Part shown: positions 1 through 7,671 of the stretch, piece after piece
Layout of the letters: every line of letters begins with the position of its first letter
Position numbering within the stretch: the stretch's first letter is position 1
Assembly (NCBI RefSeq): GCF_000167195.1
Contig: NZ_AADV02000023.1
Location: 1 to 33,574, forward strand
DNA: 33,574 bases
Reading direction: 5' to 3'
From: Crocosphaera watsonii WH 8501
GTDB lineage: Bacteria; Cyanobacteriota; Cyanobacteriia; Cyanobacteriales; Microcystaceae
Notes under the pieces: model-generated
Database searches by the model: none
What the model was told of the DNA's origin: nothing
Seen by the model: only the letters and a program-made list of their open reading frames with translations
Made by a program: the position numbers and the translations under genes

Positions 1-695
1 TAATCTGGAAAACTAGAAAAACAACTTTCCCAAGAAGAGAAGAATCCCAAAAATTTCTTAAAGAAATACAATCTGAAGAATTTGAACATCCTCAAGCTGC
101 TCGATATAAATTAAAAGCTATTAATAAAAAATTGAGATTGTTGAAAATAAAAGAAGTTGAACTGATTGAAACTTACTCGAAAAAAAAGGAAAAGATTTAT
201 AAAATGATTAGTCTGATCATCAAAAAAGATGAAGAGATAAGTAGAAAGACTAAAGAAGCAGGAAAATTTATTTTAGCAACTAACTTAGTAGAGGAAAATA
301 AATTAGAAGCTAGTGAAATTCTGATAACTTATAAAAACCAGCAATCTACGGAAAGAGGATTTCGATTTTTGAAAGATCCCTTATTTTTTACTGATAGTTT
401 CTTCGTTGAAAAACCAGAAAGAATAGAAACAATGTTATTTTTAATGTCTTTGTGTTTGTTGATTTATAACTTGGGGCAAAGAGAATTAAGAAATTGTTTA
501 AAAAGAGTCAAAAAAGGAATAAATAATCAAGTAGGGAAAGTAACATTGCGTCCGACTTTGAGGTGGATATTTCAATGTTTTCAAGGTATTCATTATGTGA
601 TTTTAAACGGAGTTAAACAAATTGTCAATTTAACAGAAGAAAGGCGTTTTATATTGAGTTTATTACCTGCATCTTGTCAAAGATATTATCTATAA
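1..695 (+). CDS. IS1634-type transposase, C-terminal part (5' end outside window)
   Basis: The reading frame is open from base 3 to the TAA at 693-695, so the start lies to the left of the window and the internal TTG at 132 is not a real start. The product is Lys-rich. Near its C-terminus it carries STERGFRFLKDPLFF, followed by a long hydrophobic helix and a Leu/Gln-rich tail. In the IS1634/IS4 superfamily this is the region around the catalytic Glu of the DDE triad; the Glu of STERGF is the likely catalytic residue. The two Asp residues and one IS end are outside the window, so completeness and activity cannot be judged. Family assignment rests on recalled motif similarity only. Confidence 0.7.
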   Translation, partial: IWKTRKTTFPRREESQKFLKEIQSEEFEHPQAARYKLKAINKKLRLLKIKEVELIETYSKKKEKIYKMISLIIKKDEEISRKTKEAGKFILATNLVEENKLEASEILITYKNQQSTERGFRFLKDPLFFTDSFFVEKPERIETMLFLMSLCLLIYNLGQRELRNCLKRVKKGINNQVGKVTLRPTLRWIFQCFQGIHYVILNGVKQIVNLTEERRFILSLLPASCQRYYL

Positions 696-1084
696 ATTGA
701 ATTGGATAAAGCAAAAATAATAAAAGAATAAGAGTCTAATGATATCAAATGAGAAGAGGAAACTCTCCTTCGTTTGTGCTGAGTCTTGCTAAGTTTTCAA
801 TGAGTATAAATCTTCTTAATTTGATTATTTTTCCTAAAAATTTAATGAAAAGAGAAATATTCTTGCCCAGGTATGATTTTCGGACTTTTTAAAACTATGT
901 ATTTTTTATACTACATTTTGAAGTGCGGAATCTGGGATTTATTGATATTGAAGATAAAGGCGGTTATCTAAACATAATAGATGAAGACGGAATAATAACT
1001 ACCTTAATGGGTGAGGAAAGAGAAAAGTTTTTGTTTTGCTTATCTACTTATAAGCATATATTTGACAAAATTTAACCCGTTAAC
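696..1084. other. Gene-poor stretch between two IS elements
   Basis: This AT-rich stretch lies between the IS1634-type transposase stop and the structured leader of the IS110-type element. It should contain one end of the IS1634-type element, but its partner end is outside the window and the boundary cannot be placed. The only coding trace is the short open frame near 893-1075, described separately. No tRNA, clear promoter or terminator was recognised. Confidence 0.4.
899..1075 (+). pseudogene. Possible 3' remnant of an unrecognised gene
   Basis: The frame is open from 893 to a TAA at 1073-1075, with only a GTG (899) as a possible start. The translated tail reads like a genuine soluble protein end, mixing acidic and hydrophobic residues (for example GFIDIEDKGGYLNIIDEDG), and does not look like IS sequence. 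It may be the 3' end of a resident gene cut by the neighbouring mobile elements. No family was recognised, and it could be chance. Confidence 0.25.
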
Positions 1085-1331
1085 CTTCTGCATCCTACCT
1101 ACTCTTAGAAGTAGGGGGAATGGAGAAGCTTAATTACCTTCTCTGATATGGGGATAACACGGTCTTTTAAAGTAAATAGACGAATCGGTCTTATCAATTT
1201 ACCAGACGATATCCCCATGACCCTTTAACTCCTACTGTCTTCTGAACTAATAAGCAGATTCTGGCTTTGGCTATTAAAAGACGATGGAGTTTAACAGGGT
1301 CAAAATAATAGCCTAAGAACAAACACAAAAC
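1085..1331 (+). ncRNA. Structured leader of IS110-type element, bridge-RNA candidate
   Basis: The roughly 250 bases before the IS110-type recombinase hold successive inverted repeats. CTACT/AGTAG pair near 1099-1114. GAGAAG/CTTCTC pair near 1123-1143. GGGGATA (1150-1156) pairs with TATCCCC (1210-1216). A long stem of TGACCCTTTAACTCC (1218-1232) against GGAGTTTAACAGGGTCA (1286-1302) encloses a loop of about 53 bases. IS110-group elements such as IS621 are known to express a bridge RNA from the non-coding end next to the recombinase start. Position, length and stem-loop density fit that role. Loop assignments to target and donor DNA were not made, so the call is an inference. Confidence 0.4.
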
Positions 1332-2623
1332 ATGGACCATAAGACCATTGTAGGTTTAGATATCGGTTGTTACAAAAGTGTAGCAGTACCGATGAGTTTT
1401 AGTGTTAAAGTGACTATCTCGATTATCCTATAACTAAGGCGACTGATTTTTATGATCAAGCCTATTTTTCCGAGATAGAAACCAACCTAGCGCACCTTGA
1501 AAAGTTAATAAGTTTAGGGGACATCTACATCATGGAACCCACTGGTAATTATTCAAAACTATGGGTTAACACCTTGCTAGACGCTGGTAAAGAAGTTAGG
1601 TTAATTTCTAACCGTGACTTAACCAGTTATCGGAAGTTATGCCAATGGGATTATAAAGACGACTACCACGACGCTACAGCATTGGCTTATTGTGGGTGGC
1701 TCAATCTTAATAACCCGTCATCCTTCCTTGCTATCAGAGACCCTGAAATCCAGGCAGCCTATCAGTTACTTCTAGAACATGAGAGAATTAACAGAGAATT
1801 AAAGCCACTGGTTAACCGTGCGAGAAACTTACTGCACACAGAATTCCCAGAAGCAAAAAATAGTAAGTCTCAGTCTTCGGACAAAGTAGACGGTATCTGG
1901 TTGTTTATTAGTAACATTGATCGAGATGGTGGCAAATCGAAGTCTTGGCAAAAAAAACTTTTTCAAAGTATCGGAACGGCAAATAAATCAGGGTTTAGTT
2001 CTCAATTAATTAAACTAGCTCAAACAATTTGTTCACTTAAACAACGCAGGATACAGATTAAACAAGGGTTTCGAGATTCCTTGCTAACCCCTGAATATAA
2101 ATTTTATCGAGAAGCGTTTTCTGCTTTTGACCTCGGAATTTACGAATCTGTAACAATTCTTTGCCAAATCTACCCATTTGAACAATTTTTGGATGGTGAG
2201 GGGAACGAGTTAAGGAAAATCAAACCTCGGAAGTTTGGGAAAGCAGGAAAGCCCGTTACTAAGCGTGTAGGGTTGAATCGTTTTCACGCTCGATTAGGTA
2301 AAGCGGTAAAGCCTTGGGAATCTGGCAAGAAAAAAGGACACATCGTTACTGGTTCGGTTCTCTCAAGAATTCGGTTATATCTTTGGGCGCATCGTTTCAT
2401 GGGTATGGGTCAACCCAAAGACCCTAAGCCTTCGATCATTTTTCTTTACCATCGCTACTTGAATGACATTCAGGCTAAGTTAACCAAAGACGGAAAAATC
2501 GACCCCGAACGTCCTGGAAATAATTCCCTAAAGCAATGGGGAAAGGCCAGAGTTGGGGATAAGCTGGTTAAGCTACTGTTCAAAGAATTAATTGGGGCGT
2601 ATCGTAGAAGTAAGGAAATGTAA
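1332..2623 (+). pseudogene. IS110-family DEDD recombinase, frameshifted near 1400-1430
   Basis: The N-terminal frame opens at ATG 1332 with VGLDIGCYKSVAV, the first RuvC-like strand of IS110 recombinases with its Asp (D10). It runs out at a TAA soon after 1420. The sequence resumes in another frame (DYLDYPITKATDFYDQ...) and continues through MEPTG (Glu codon at 1535) and DDYHDA to 2623. The Glu-to-Asp spacing in the second part (E2 to D44 and D47 of the 1532 frame) matches the 42-45 residue spacing of the IS110 DEDD domain as known for IS621. The C-terminal part carries WESGKKKGHIVTGS, probably around the conserved Ser of the Transposase_20 region. A hairpin (GGGAG at 2634-2638, CTCCC at 2649-2653) lies just after the stop. 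The frame break makes this copy inactive unless it is a sequencing error. Confidence 0.7.
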
Positions 2624-2724
2624 CAACAGAAAGGGGAGAGCTAAAGCCCTCCCTTATCCGTTATAATTTGAGCGAAACAATCTTGAACTAAATTGAGTGA
2701 TTTTTCGTAGAATCAATAACCGTT

Positions 2725-3354
2725 ATGGCAGACCTTTGGTTTCAACCCTTCATCTGGACAGATTATCGCCTTGCTATTGTATTTACAGTTATCATACCCT
2801 TGGTTTTAAGTATTTGGGCTTTACTAAAACGAGTTGATGCCATTGGACGTTTATTCATTATCTATTGGCGAGTCGCTAGTTTATTATTGATTACAGTTTA
2901 TTTATTAGCCCCTGGTTGGGTAGGAGAAAATTCTCCTTTTGAGGCATTTTGTGGACAAGCCGGCTTTATTACTGCTTTGTCCGCCCGTATCCTTATCCCC
3001 ATTTCTTTGTGGTTTTGGGTGGATTTAAACGATGAAATTAAGGACTTACCTGGGAGTTTCCTAAAATTGATGGTAACGTCCTGGCGTTGGGCGATCACGG
3101 TTTATGGTAGCATCGGCGCAATGGTTCATGTGCCTTTTCTTTCCTGTGCCTTTTCCCAAAGCACGTTAGAAAGTCAGTTTTGTCAAGTTTGGATACAGCC
3201 ACCAGTGGGTTATTGGTCTCTAGTTCATGGAGATGCAACTCCTGCTTTTATGGGATTTATGGGTTTACTGGGATTGTCGATCTATCTTCTCTATTTTGCT
3301 TATTTTTTATTCATTCGTCTCGCCAAACAAGGAAGATCGGCTTTAGAACAGTGA
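2725..3354 (+). CDS. DUF3177-family membrane protein
   Basis: This 209-residue hydrophobic protein has about five to six predicted membrane segments: near residues 17-34, 45-63, 84-99, about 120-137, and a strong C-terminal pair at about 170-200. It ends in a short basic tail. The Trp-rich opening (MADLWFQPFIWTDYRLA) and the Cys-containing loops (FEAFCGQAGF, LSCAFSQ, SQFCQVW) resemble the cyanobacterial DUF3177 family as I remember it. Function is unknown. The gene converges on the RNase II-type gene, with only a heptamer repeat tract between them. The ATG at 2725 is the first in frame and gives the family's usual N-terminus. Confidence 0.6.
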   Translation: MADLWFQPFIWTDYRLAIVFTVIIPLVLSIWALLKRVDAIGRLFIIYWRVASLLLITVYLLAPGWVGENSPFEAFCGQAGFITALSARILIPISLWFWVDLNDEIKDLPGSFLKLMVTSWRWAITVYGSIGAMVHVPFLSCAFSQSTLESQFCQVWIQPPVGYWSLVHGDATPAFMGFMGLLGLSIYLLYFAYFLFIRLAKQGRSALEQ

Positions 3355-3356
3355 AT

Positions 3357-3389
3357 AATTAACAATTAACAATTAACAGTTAACAATTA
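3357..3389. repeat. Heptamer tandem repeat AATTAAC
   Basis: Four consecutive 7-base units lie at 3357-3384: AATTAAC three times, then AGTTAAC. A partial unit follows. They fill the gap between two convergent genes. Short tandem heptamers are common in cyanobacterial intergenic DNA. The same unit in reverse complement (GTTAATT) recurs at about 27595-27652. Confidence 0.8.
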
Positions 3390-3407
3390 CATCTTCTTGA
3401 AACCAAA

Positions 3408-5297
3408 TTATTCAATTGGAAATTCTTCATTGACTACATAATTTTCTAATTCGATGATTGCTTTTAAAGAAGCTTGAGTTTTTCCCTCTTTTTTATTTTG
3501 TCCCAAGGCTTCTGTTTCAATGAGTATTTCGTCTAACCATTGAACCTGACAACAACATCGCCATTGATCGTCTATTTTATTGTATGAATAAACTGGGTTT
3601 TTCAGCTTTAATCGCTGCAAGGTCGTGTGTAAATAGGCGATAGGATTATTGATGGCTTCTGAGGAAACTGTTGATAAGTCCAAGGGTTCTTCATTAACAA
3701 CAGTAGCAGGGGCTGAGACAGGGGATTCTTCTATTATTTTATCGTTCAAAGCAGTTTGATCGATGGCCGTAACTTCCTGTAATTTGTCTTCTAATTTTCC
3801 TTGTAACCAATTGCAATTAGATTGGTGTCTAGCGGTTTGTTTATTACTGGCAATAGAGGGCTGACTGGTAGTTTTTTCATCAAATACAGTCCAGAAAGCA
3901 AACTTACCCGAAGTCATTTTTTTGTCTAAATAATCCACAGTGGTTTGACCAATAGTGGCAGCAATTTGTAATATTTGAGTTGCTAGGGTAGGTTGTTCCT
4001 TTAAATGGTTTAATAACTCATCTTTAATCAAGGTTCGGTTGTCAGGATTTTCATATTCCCCAAATACCAAATAATATAAATCAGAAGGTTTGAGAGTCCG
4101 ATTTTCTAACCGTTGTTGGGCTTCGGGAACTAATTTATCTAGCTTGGAAACTTTGAGACTATCTTTGATGATTTGGGAAAATTCTTTATCTGATAAGGTA
4201 GTAATGTTTGCTTTTTTGTTTAAAATAGTAACGGTTTTAGCTAGACGCTCTTCTCGGAAATGCTCGTTACGTTTTTCTTTAATTTCTTGTCTTTTATCAT
4301 TAATGTGTTTAGCGATCGCCTGTAATTCTTCTACGGTATAGGGAGATTCTTTCTGCTCAATAAAAACCGCTTTGAGGACACGATGATTAATATAGTCAGC
4401 GAAGCGACGAATGGGGGAGGTAAAATGGGTATAAGCCCCCACAGACATAGCAAAATGCCCAACCAACGCCGGGGAATAAGTAGCAGGGTTTAACCAACTT
4501 TGTAGTCTCTGACGCACTAACTCTGGTAGTCCCAGGTTGTTTAAGGTTTCAATCAACAGTTTACTTTCAGGAGCAATGGCTGAAGCGGTATGATTACGGT
4601 ATAAAATGGGCAGTCGATGCTCTTCGGCTAAACTAGCTACGGCAGTATTAGCCAAAACCATGAATTCTTGAATAATTTTTTGAGAATGGTATAAGGGGGT
4701 TTCGATTAATCTTCCTTCCTCGTCTAAACTAACGCCAGCGATGGTACTTTGACCAAAAGCTCCTCCTTTTTGCCGTTTCAAAGCGAGTTTTTGCGCCCAT
4801 AGTTCACAATAGCGTAAGACTTGAAACAGAGGCTGTGAAGGGTCGTTTAGGGTCTTATCTGCACTTACATAAGAAAATTTTTTGATGCTATTGAGATGGG
4901 TAGATAAGAGTTGGGTTTTTTTAATATTGGCCGCTTCATCTAGGGTAATGCGAATGGTAACAGTCCATCGGGGTTTATCTTCGAGGAGAGAAAGTTTATC
5001 TTCCGATAACTGACGGGGAAACATGGGGTTATTGCTTGTGGCCAGGTAACGGGTTTCCACTCGTGAAAATGCCTGTTGTTCCAGTTGGGAGTTAGGGGGA
5101 ACTAAAGCGGTAACATCGGCAATATGGACAGAAATAATCACCCCTGACTGATTGGGTTCTATCCACAAAGCATCGTCTAAGTCTTTTGAGGTTTCACCAT
5201 CAATGGTAAATCCTAAAACCTGTTGCCGATCATCAATATTTAAGGGTTCTTGCAACAGTTGATTGATTTCATCATGAGGGATAAGAGAAGGGGCCAT
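3408..5297 (-). CDS. RNase II/RNB-family exoribonuclease with C-terminal dsRBD-like domain
   Basis: The protein has 629 residues. Its RNB catalytic core begins almost at the N-terminus: residues 31-43 read TIDGETSKDLDDA, supplying the Asp cluster that binds Mg in RNase II-type 3'-to-5' exoribonucleases. The second signature, HFTSPIRRFADY, is at 291-302. The core lacks the N-terminal cold-shock domains of enterobacterial RNase II, as in other cyanobacterial versions. Residues about 553-622 (NPIAYLHTTLQRL ... KKEGKTQASLKAI) look like a double-stranded RNA-binding fold, which could position structured RNA. It lies 20 bases after the response regulator on the same strand, so the two are probably co-transcribed. 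It is a likely single-strand-specific 3' exonuclease in RNA turnover. Confidence 0.85.
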   Translation of the reverse strand: MAPSLIPHDEINQLLQEPLNIDDRQQVLGFTIDGETSKDLDDALWIEPNQSGVIISVHIADVTALVPPNSQLEQQAFSRVETRYLATSNNPMFPRQLSEDKLSLLEDKPRWTVTIRITLDEAANIKKTQLLSTHLNSIKKFSYVSADKTLNDPSQPLFQVLRYCELWAQKLALKRQKGGAFGQSTIAGVSLDEEGRLIETPLYHSQKIIQEFMVLANTAVASLAEEHRLPILYRNHTASAIAPESKLLIETLNNLGLPELVRQRLQSWLNPATYSPALVGHFAMSVGAYTHFTSPIRRFADYINHRVLKAVFIEQKESPYTVEELQAIAKHINDKRQEIKEKRNEHFREERLAKTVTILNKKANITTLSDKEFSQIIKDSLKVSKLDKLVPEAQQRLENRTLKPSDLYYLVFGEYENPDNRTLIKDELLNHLKEQPTLATQILQIAATIGQTTVDYLDKKMTSGKFAFWTVFDEKTTSQPSIASNKQTARHQSNCNWLQGKLEDKLQEVTAIDQTALNDKIIEESPVSAPATVVNEEPLDLSTVSSEAINNPIAYLHTTLQRLKLKNPVYSYNKIDDQWRCCCQVQWLDEILIETEALGQNKKEGKTQASLKAIIELENYVVNEEFPIE

Positions 5298-5317
5298 CTG
5301 TATATTTTGTTCAATTG

Positions 5318-5950
5318 TTAGACCAAACCGGAACGTAAAGCAACGACAGCAGCTTGTACGCGATCGTCCACAGCTAATTTATTCATAATACCTCGGACGT
5401 GGGTTTTAATGGTATTGGTGCTTAAGTATAAGTCTTCGGCAATTTGATTGTTACTTTTACCCTCCACAATTAACTTTAAAACCTCTAATTCTCGTTCTGA
5501 TAAGAGGCTAATATTTTGATTGGGTTCTGAGGTGGGTGGTTTCAAGTTATCTAAGACTAACCGAGCAATTTGGGGATCAAGATAAGTTGCCCCATCTTGT
5601 GCCGCTTCAATAGCTGCTAATAATCGCTCTAAACTTGCCCCTTTGATACAATAAGCATCGGCACCACTGGATAAAGCGGCCACTACCTCGGTTTGTAAGG
5701 TGTGGGAGGTTAACATTACTACATGAATATCAGGTAACTGTTCTTTGATTTGCTTAGTGGCTGCGATCCCATCTAAACGGGGTAGTCCGATGTCCATGAC
5801 CACTAGATCGGGTTTAAGTTCCAAAGCTTTTTGAACACCGATGTAGCCGTCTTCAGCTTGTCCAACAATCTCAAAGTTGGGATGTTCGCCTAACGCTTGT
5901 TCTAAGCCTAACTGCATTAGGGGGTCGTCTTCAACGATTAAAATTCGCAT
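5318..5950 (-). CDS. NarL/FixJ-type response regulator
   Basis: From ATG 5950 the protein is 210 residues and starts MRILIVEDDPLM, the normal beginning of a receiver domain. A longer frame from ATG 5983 adds eleven residues (MSINNHLLLNP) that look non-native and abut the transposon end. The receiver has the acidic pair (EDD), the phospho-accepting Asp in VVMDIGLPRLDG (D53), the Thr of VVMLTSH and the Lys of CIKGAS. The C-terminal LuxR-type helix-turn-helix reads LSERELEVLKLIVEGKSNNQ and then IKTHVRGIMNKL. It is a DNA-binding output regulator. The divergent MASE1 histidine kinase beyond the TnpB element is the obvious candidate partner. Its upstream DNA is replaced by the TnpB element, so its transcription may depend on readthrough. 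Confidence 0.9.
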   Translation of the reverse strand: MRILIVEDDPLMQLGLEQALGEHPNFEIVGQAEDGYIGVQKALELKPDLVVMDIGLPRLDGIAATKQIKEQLPDIHVVMLTSHTLQTEVVAALSSGADAYCIKGASLERLLAAIEAAQDGATYLDPQIARLVLDNLKPPTSEPNQNISLLSERELEVLKLIVEGKSNNQIAEDLYLSTNTIKTHVRGIMNKLAVDDRVQAAVVALRSGLV

Positions 5951-5986
5951 AGGGTTAAGTAACAGATGATTATTAATTGACATACT

Positions 5987-6220
5987 CCCCCGTTAAACTG
6001 CGTTGTAACGGGGGATTCTTTCCACATCACTATTAGAAATTCCTTGCTCAACGAGACGGCTTAAATTCTCAACGTTGCCATTAAGAACCCAGAGGTCGGA
6101 CTCTCCCAAGGCGTTTGGGTACGCCAGTTGCTCTACTTGGGGAGACCCCAAGACCGCACTGGCTCCGGTTTCTGTATGCCCTACAGTACCGTTGAGATGT
6201 TCTCCCAAATATTTCAAACC
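5987..6220 (-). ncRNA. Predicted OmegaRNA and right-end hairpin of the TnpB element
   Basis: In IS200/IS605 elements the OmegaRNA comes from the 3' end of tnpB and the adjoining right end, and its guide is the flanking DNA. Here the right end is a perfect stem of 9 bp (5987-5995 with 6006-6014, CCCCCGTTA/TAACGGGGG) and a 10-base loop. The guide would then start in the few bases beyond 5987 and read into the response regulator's start region. The 5' limit is a guess from known OmegaRNA lengths. Confidence 0.5.
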
Positions 6221-7372
6221 CTTTTTAAGAATATTAATTGCTGCGTTATGATCCCTATCTAAGACTGTTTTACAGTTAGGACATTGATGAGTTCTGGTAC
6301 TTAATGATTTCTGAACTCTTGTGCCACAAACCGAACAATCTTGACTGGTGCAATGGGGCGGCACAGCAATACAAACAATACGATAAATCTTAGCAAAATA
6401 ATTCAACCATTCAGTGAATTGATACCAAGAAGCATCACTAATTGACTTAGAAAGTTTACGGTTCTTTACCAAGTTTCTAACTTTTAAAGCCTCATAGACC
6501 ACCAGATCATTAGATTGGACTAACGCCAAAGCATCTTTAATTGCTTTGTCTTCACGCTGTCTTGATACTTTAAGATGAAGCTTGGCAACTTTTACCCGTT
6601 GCTTGTGGTAGTTGTTAGACTGTTTCTTGCCTTTACGGAAACGTTTTGATAATCGTCTTTGTGCCTTTTTAAGACGCTTTTCTGATCTCCTTAAATAGCG
6701 TAGATTATCAACAGTATTTCCCTGAGCATCAGTATAAAACTCTTTTAAGCCCAGATCAATTCCTGTTACTTGTCCCGTTGGTTCATGGTTTTCTTGACGT
6801 TCTACATCAATTAGAAACTGGCAATAACAACCGTCAGCACGTCTCACAACTCTTACCCGTCTAATCTGTTGTTCTGAATAATAAACTAAGGTTCTTCGAC
6901 TACACCATAAATCAAATTCTCCGGCTTTAAAACCATCACTGAATTTAATTTTACGTCTGTCATCGGATAGCTTGTATCCTGTTAGTTTATACTCAACAGA
7001 ACGACTATATTTTTTAAACTTAGGAAACCCTTTCTTCCCTGATATCTTGGCACGACTGCTTGGTGCGGCGACATGCGCCATGAGATGGCGCGTCGGCGCT
7101 CCGCAATTCTGGTAGAACCTGTTAATTGATTGCCATGCCCTATCAGCAGCGGATTGACGGGCTTGAGAGTTTAATAAAGTTACCCAAGGTGTGTCTTTAT
7201 TTTTAGCTAATGTAGAGCAAAGTTTTTGGAGGTCATTACGGGTTATCCCCTTATTATCCATCCAATAACGAACGCAGGTATTACGCACAAACTGGGATGT
7301 CCTAATGGCTTCATCTAGTTTCTGGTATTGTTCTGGTGTCCCGTTTTTAAGTTTAGCTTCTACAACTAGCAT
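5993..7372 (-). CDS. tnpB: TnpB, RNA-guided RuvC nuclease of an IS200/IS605 element
   Basis: The protein has 459 residues, compared with about 400 for typical TnpB. All RuvC residues are present: Asp206 in GIDLGLKEF, Glu294 in VVYEALKVRN, and the DRDHNAA motif at 372-378, whose Asp374 is the likely third ligand. The zinc ribbon is CSVCG (346-350) with CPNC (364-367). TnpB proteins are OmegaRNA-guided DNA nucleases that help retain their transposon. Residues 91-108 (GAPTRHLMAHVAAPSSRA) are an odd insert encoded by a GC-rich palindrome between NRFYQNC and KISGKKGFPKF, a junction that is normally contiguous. The reading frame after about residue 395 runs through the predicted OmegaRNA region into the right-end hairpin. 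Catalytic activity is plausible, but the insert could disturb the N-terminal domain. Confidence 0.9.
   Translation of the reverse strand: MLVVEAKLKNGTPEQYQKLDEAIRTSQFVRNTCVRYWMDNKGITRNDLQKLCSTLAKNKDTPWVTLLNSQARQSAADRAWQSINRFYQNCGAPTRHLMAHVAAPSSRAKISGKKGFPKFKKYSRSVEYKLTGYKLSDDRRKIKFSDGFKAGEFDLWCSRRTLVYYSEQQIRRVRVVRRADGCYCQFLIDVERQENHEPTGQVTGIDLGLKEFYTDAQGNTVDNLRYLRRSEKRLKKAQRRLSKRFRKGKKQSNNYHKQRVKVAKLHLKVSRQREDKAIKDALALVQSNDLVVYEALKVRNLVKNRKLSKSISDASWYQFTEWLNYFAKIYRIVCIAVPPHCTSQDCSVCGTRVQKSLSTRTHQCPNCKTVLDRDHNAAINILKKGLKYLGEHLNGTVGHTETGASAVLGSPQVEQLAYPNALGESDLWVLNGNVENLSRLVEQGISNSDVERIPRYNAV
7049..7104. repeat. GC-rich palindromic element inserted in frame within tnpB
   Basis: A GC-rich block lies in AT-rich coding DNA. 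Its core is a perfect 7-bp stem (GCGCCAT 7075-7081 with ATGGCGC 7085-7091), extended outward by imperfect pairing (GGCGAC with GTCGGC) to cover about 7065-7104. It corresponds to TnpB residues 91-108 (54 bases), so the frame is kept. It resembles the protein-coding palindromic elements known from Rickettsia in principle, though no family was recognised. Confidence 0.6.
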
Positions 7373-7462
7373 TTATTAACCTTCGACCTCGGATAAATTA
7401 ATTATAACATATTTTACCTAAAAACGCTAGAATTAAAATCGATGCTTTGCGTTAATTTATTG

Positions 7463-7533
7463 GTCGGATTTCATCCCCCGCTAATTTTGGTGAGTATTTA
7501 GCTCGAAAAATGTAGCGGGGGCATTCATCCGAC
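7463..7533. repeat. Left-end hairpin of the TnpB element
   Basis: Two nested inverted repeats lie upstream of tnpB. The inner pair is CCCCCGCTA (7475-7483) with TAGCGGGGG (7513-7521). The outer pair is GTCGGAT (7463-7469) with ATCCGAC (7527-7533). Subterminal hairpins of this kind are what TnpA recognises at IS200/IS605 left ends. The inner arms share the CCCCCG run with the right-end hairpin. Confidence 0.65.
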
Positions 7534-7671
7534 ATTGTAGGTAAATTATTGATCAATTCACCGAAGATCGACCAGACGATTGACCTTTTGTCCTGAAATT
7601 CACCCATCTAGGGGAGGCACAAAGATTGTTTGGTTAGGCACTCTTTAGTTAGAGTGAGAGAGTTAAATTTT

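Larger units (their letters stand above)
5985..7535 (-). mobile_element. IS200/IS605-group element carrying only tnpB (IS1341 type)
   Basis: The element is bounded by a perfect 9-bp hairpin at the right end (5987-6014) and a long hairpin at the left end (7463-7533), with tnpB between them and no tnpA. Exact cleavage positions are not determined; IS200/IS605 elements make no target duplication, so the ends given are approximate. It separates the response regulator from the divergent sensor kinase. Mobility would require a TnpA in trans. Confidence 0.75.

Noticed and set aside
7630-7671. TTG start for the MASE1 histidine kinase
   Set aside because: The extra residues are polar and do not fit MASE1 proteins; ATG 7672 fits better, although GGGGAGG at 7611-7617 lies nearer the TTG.
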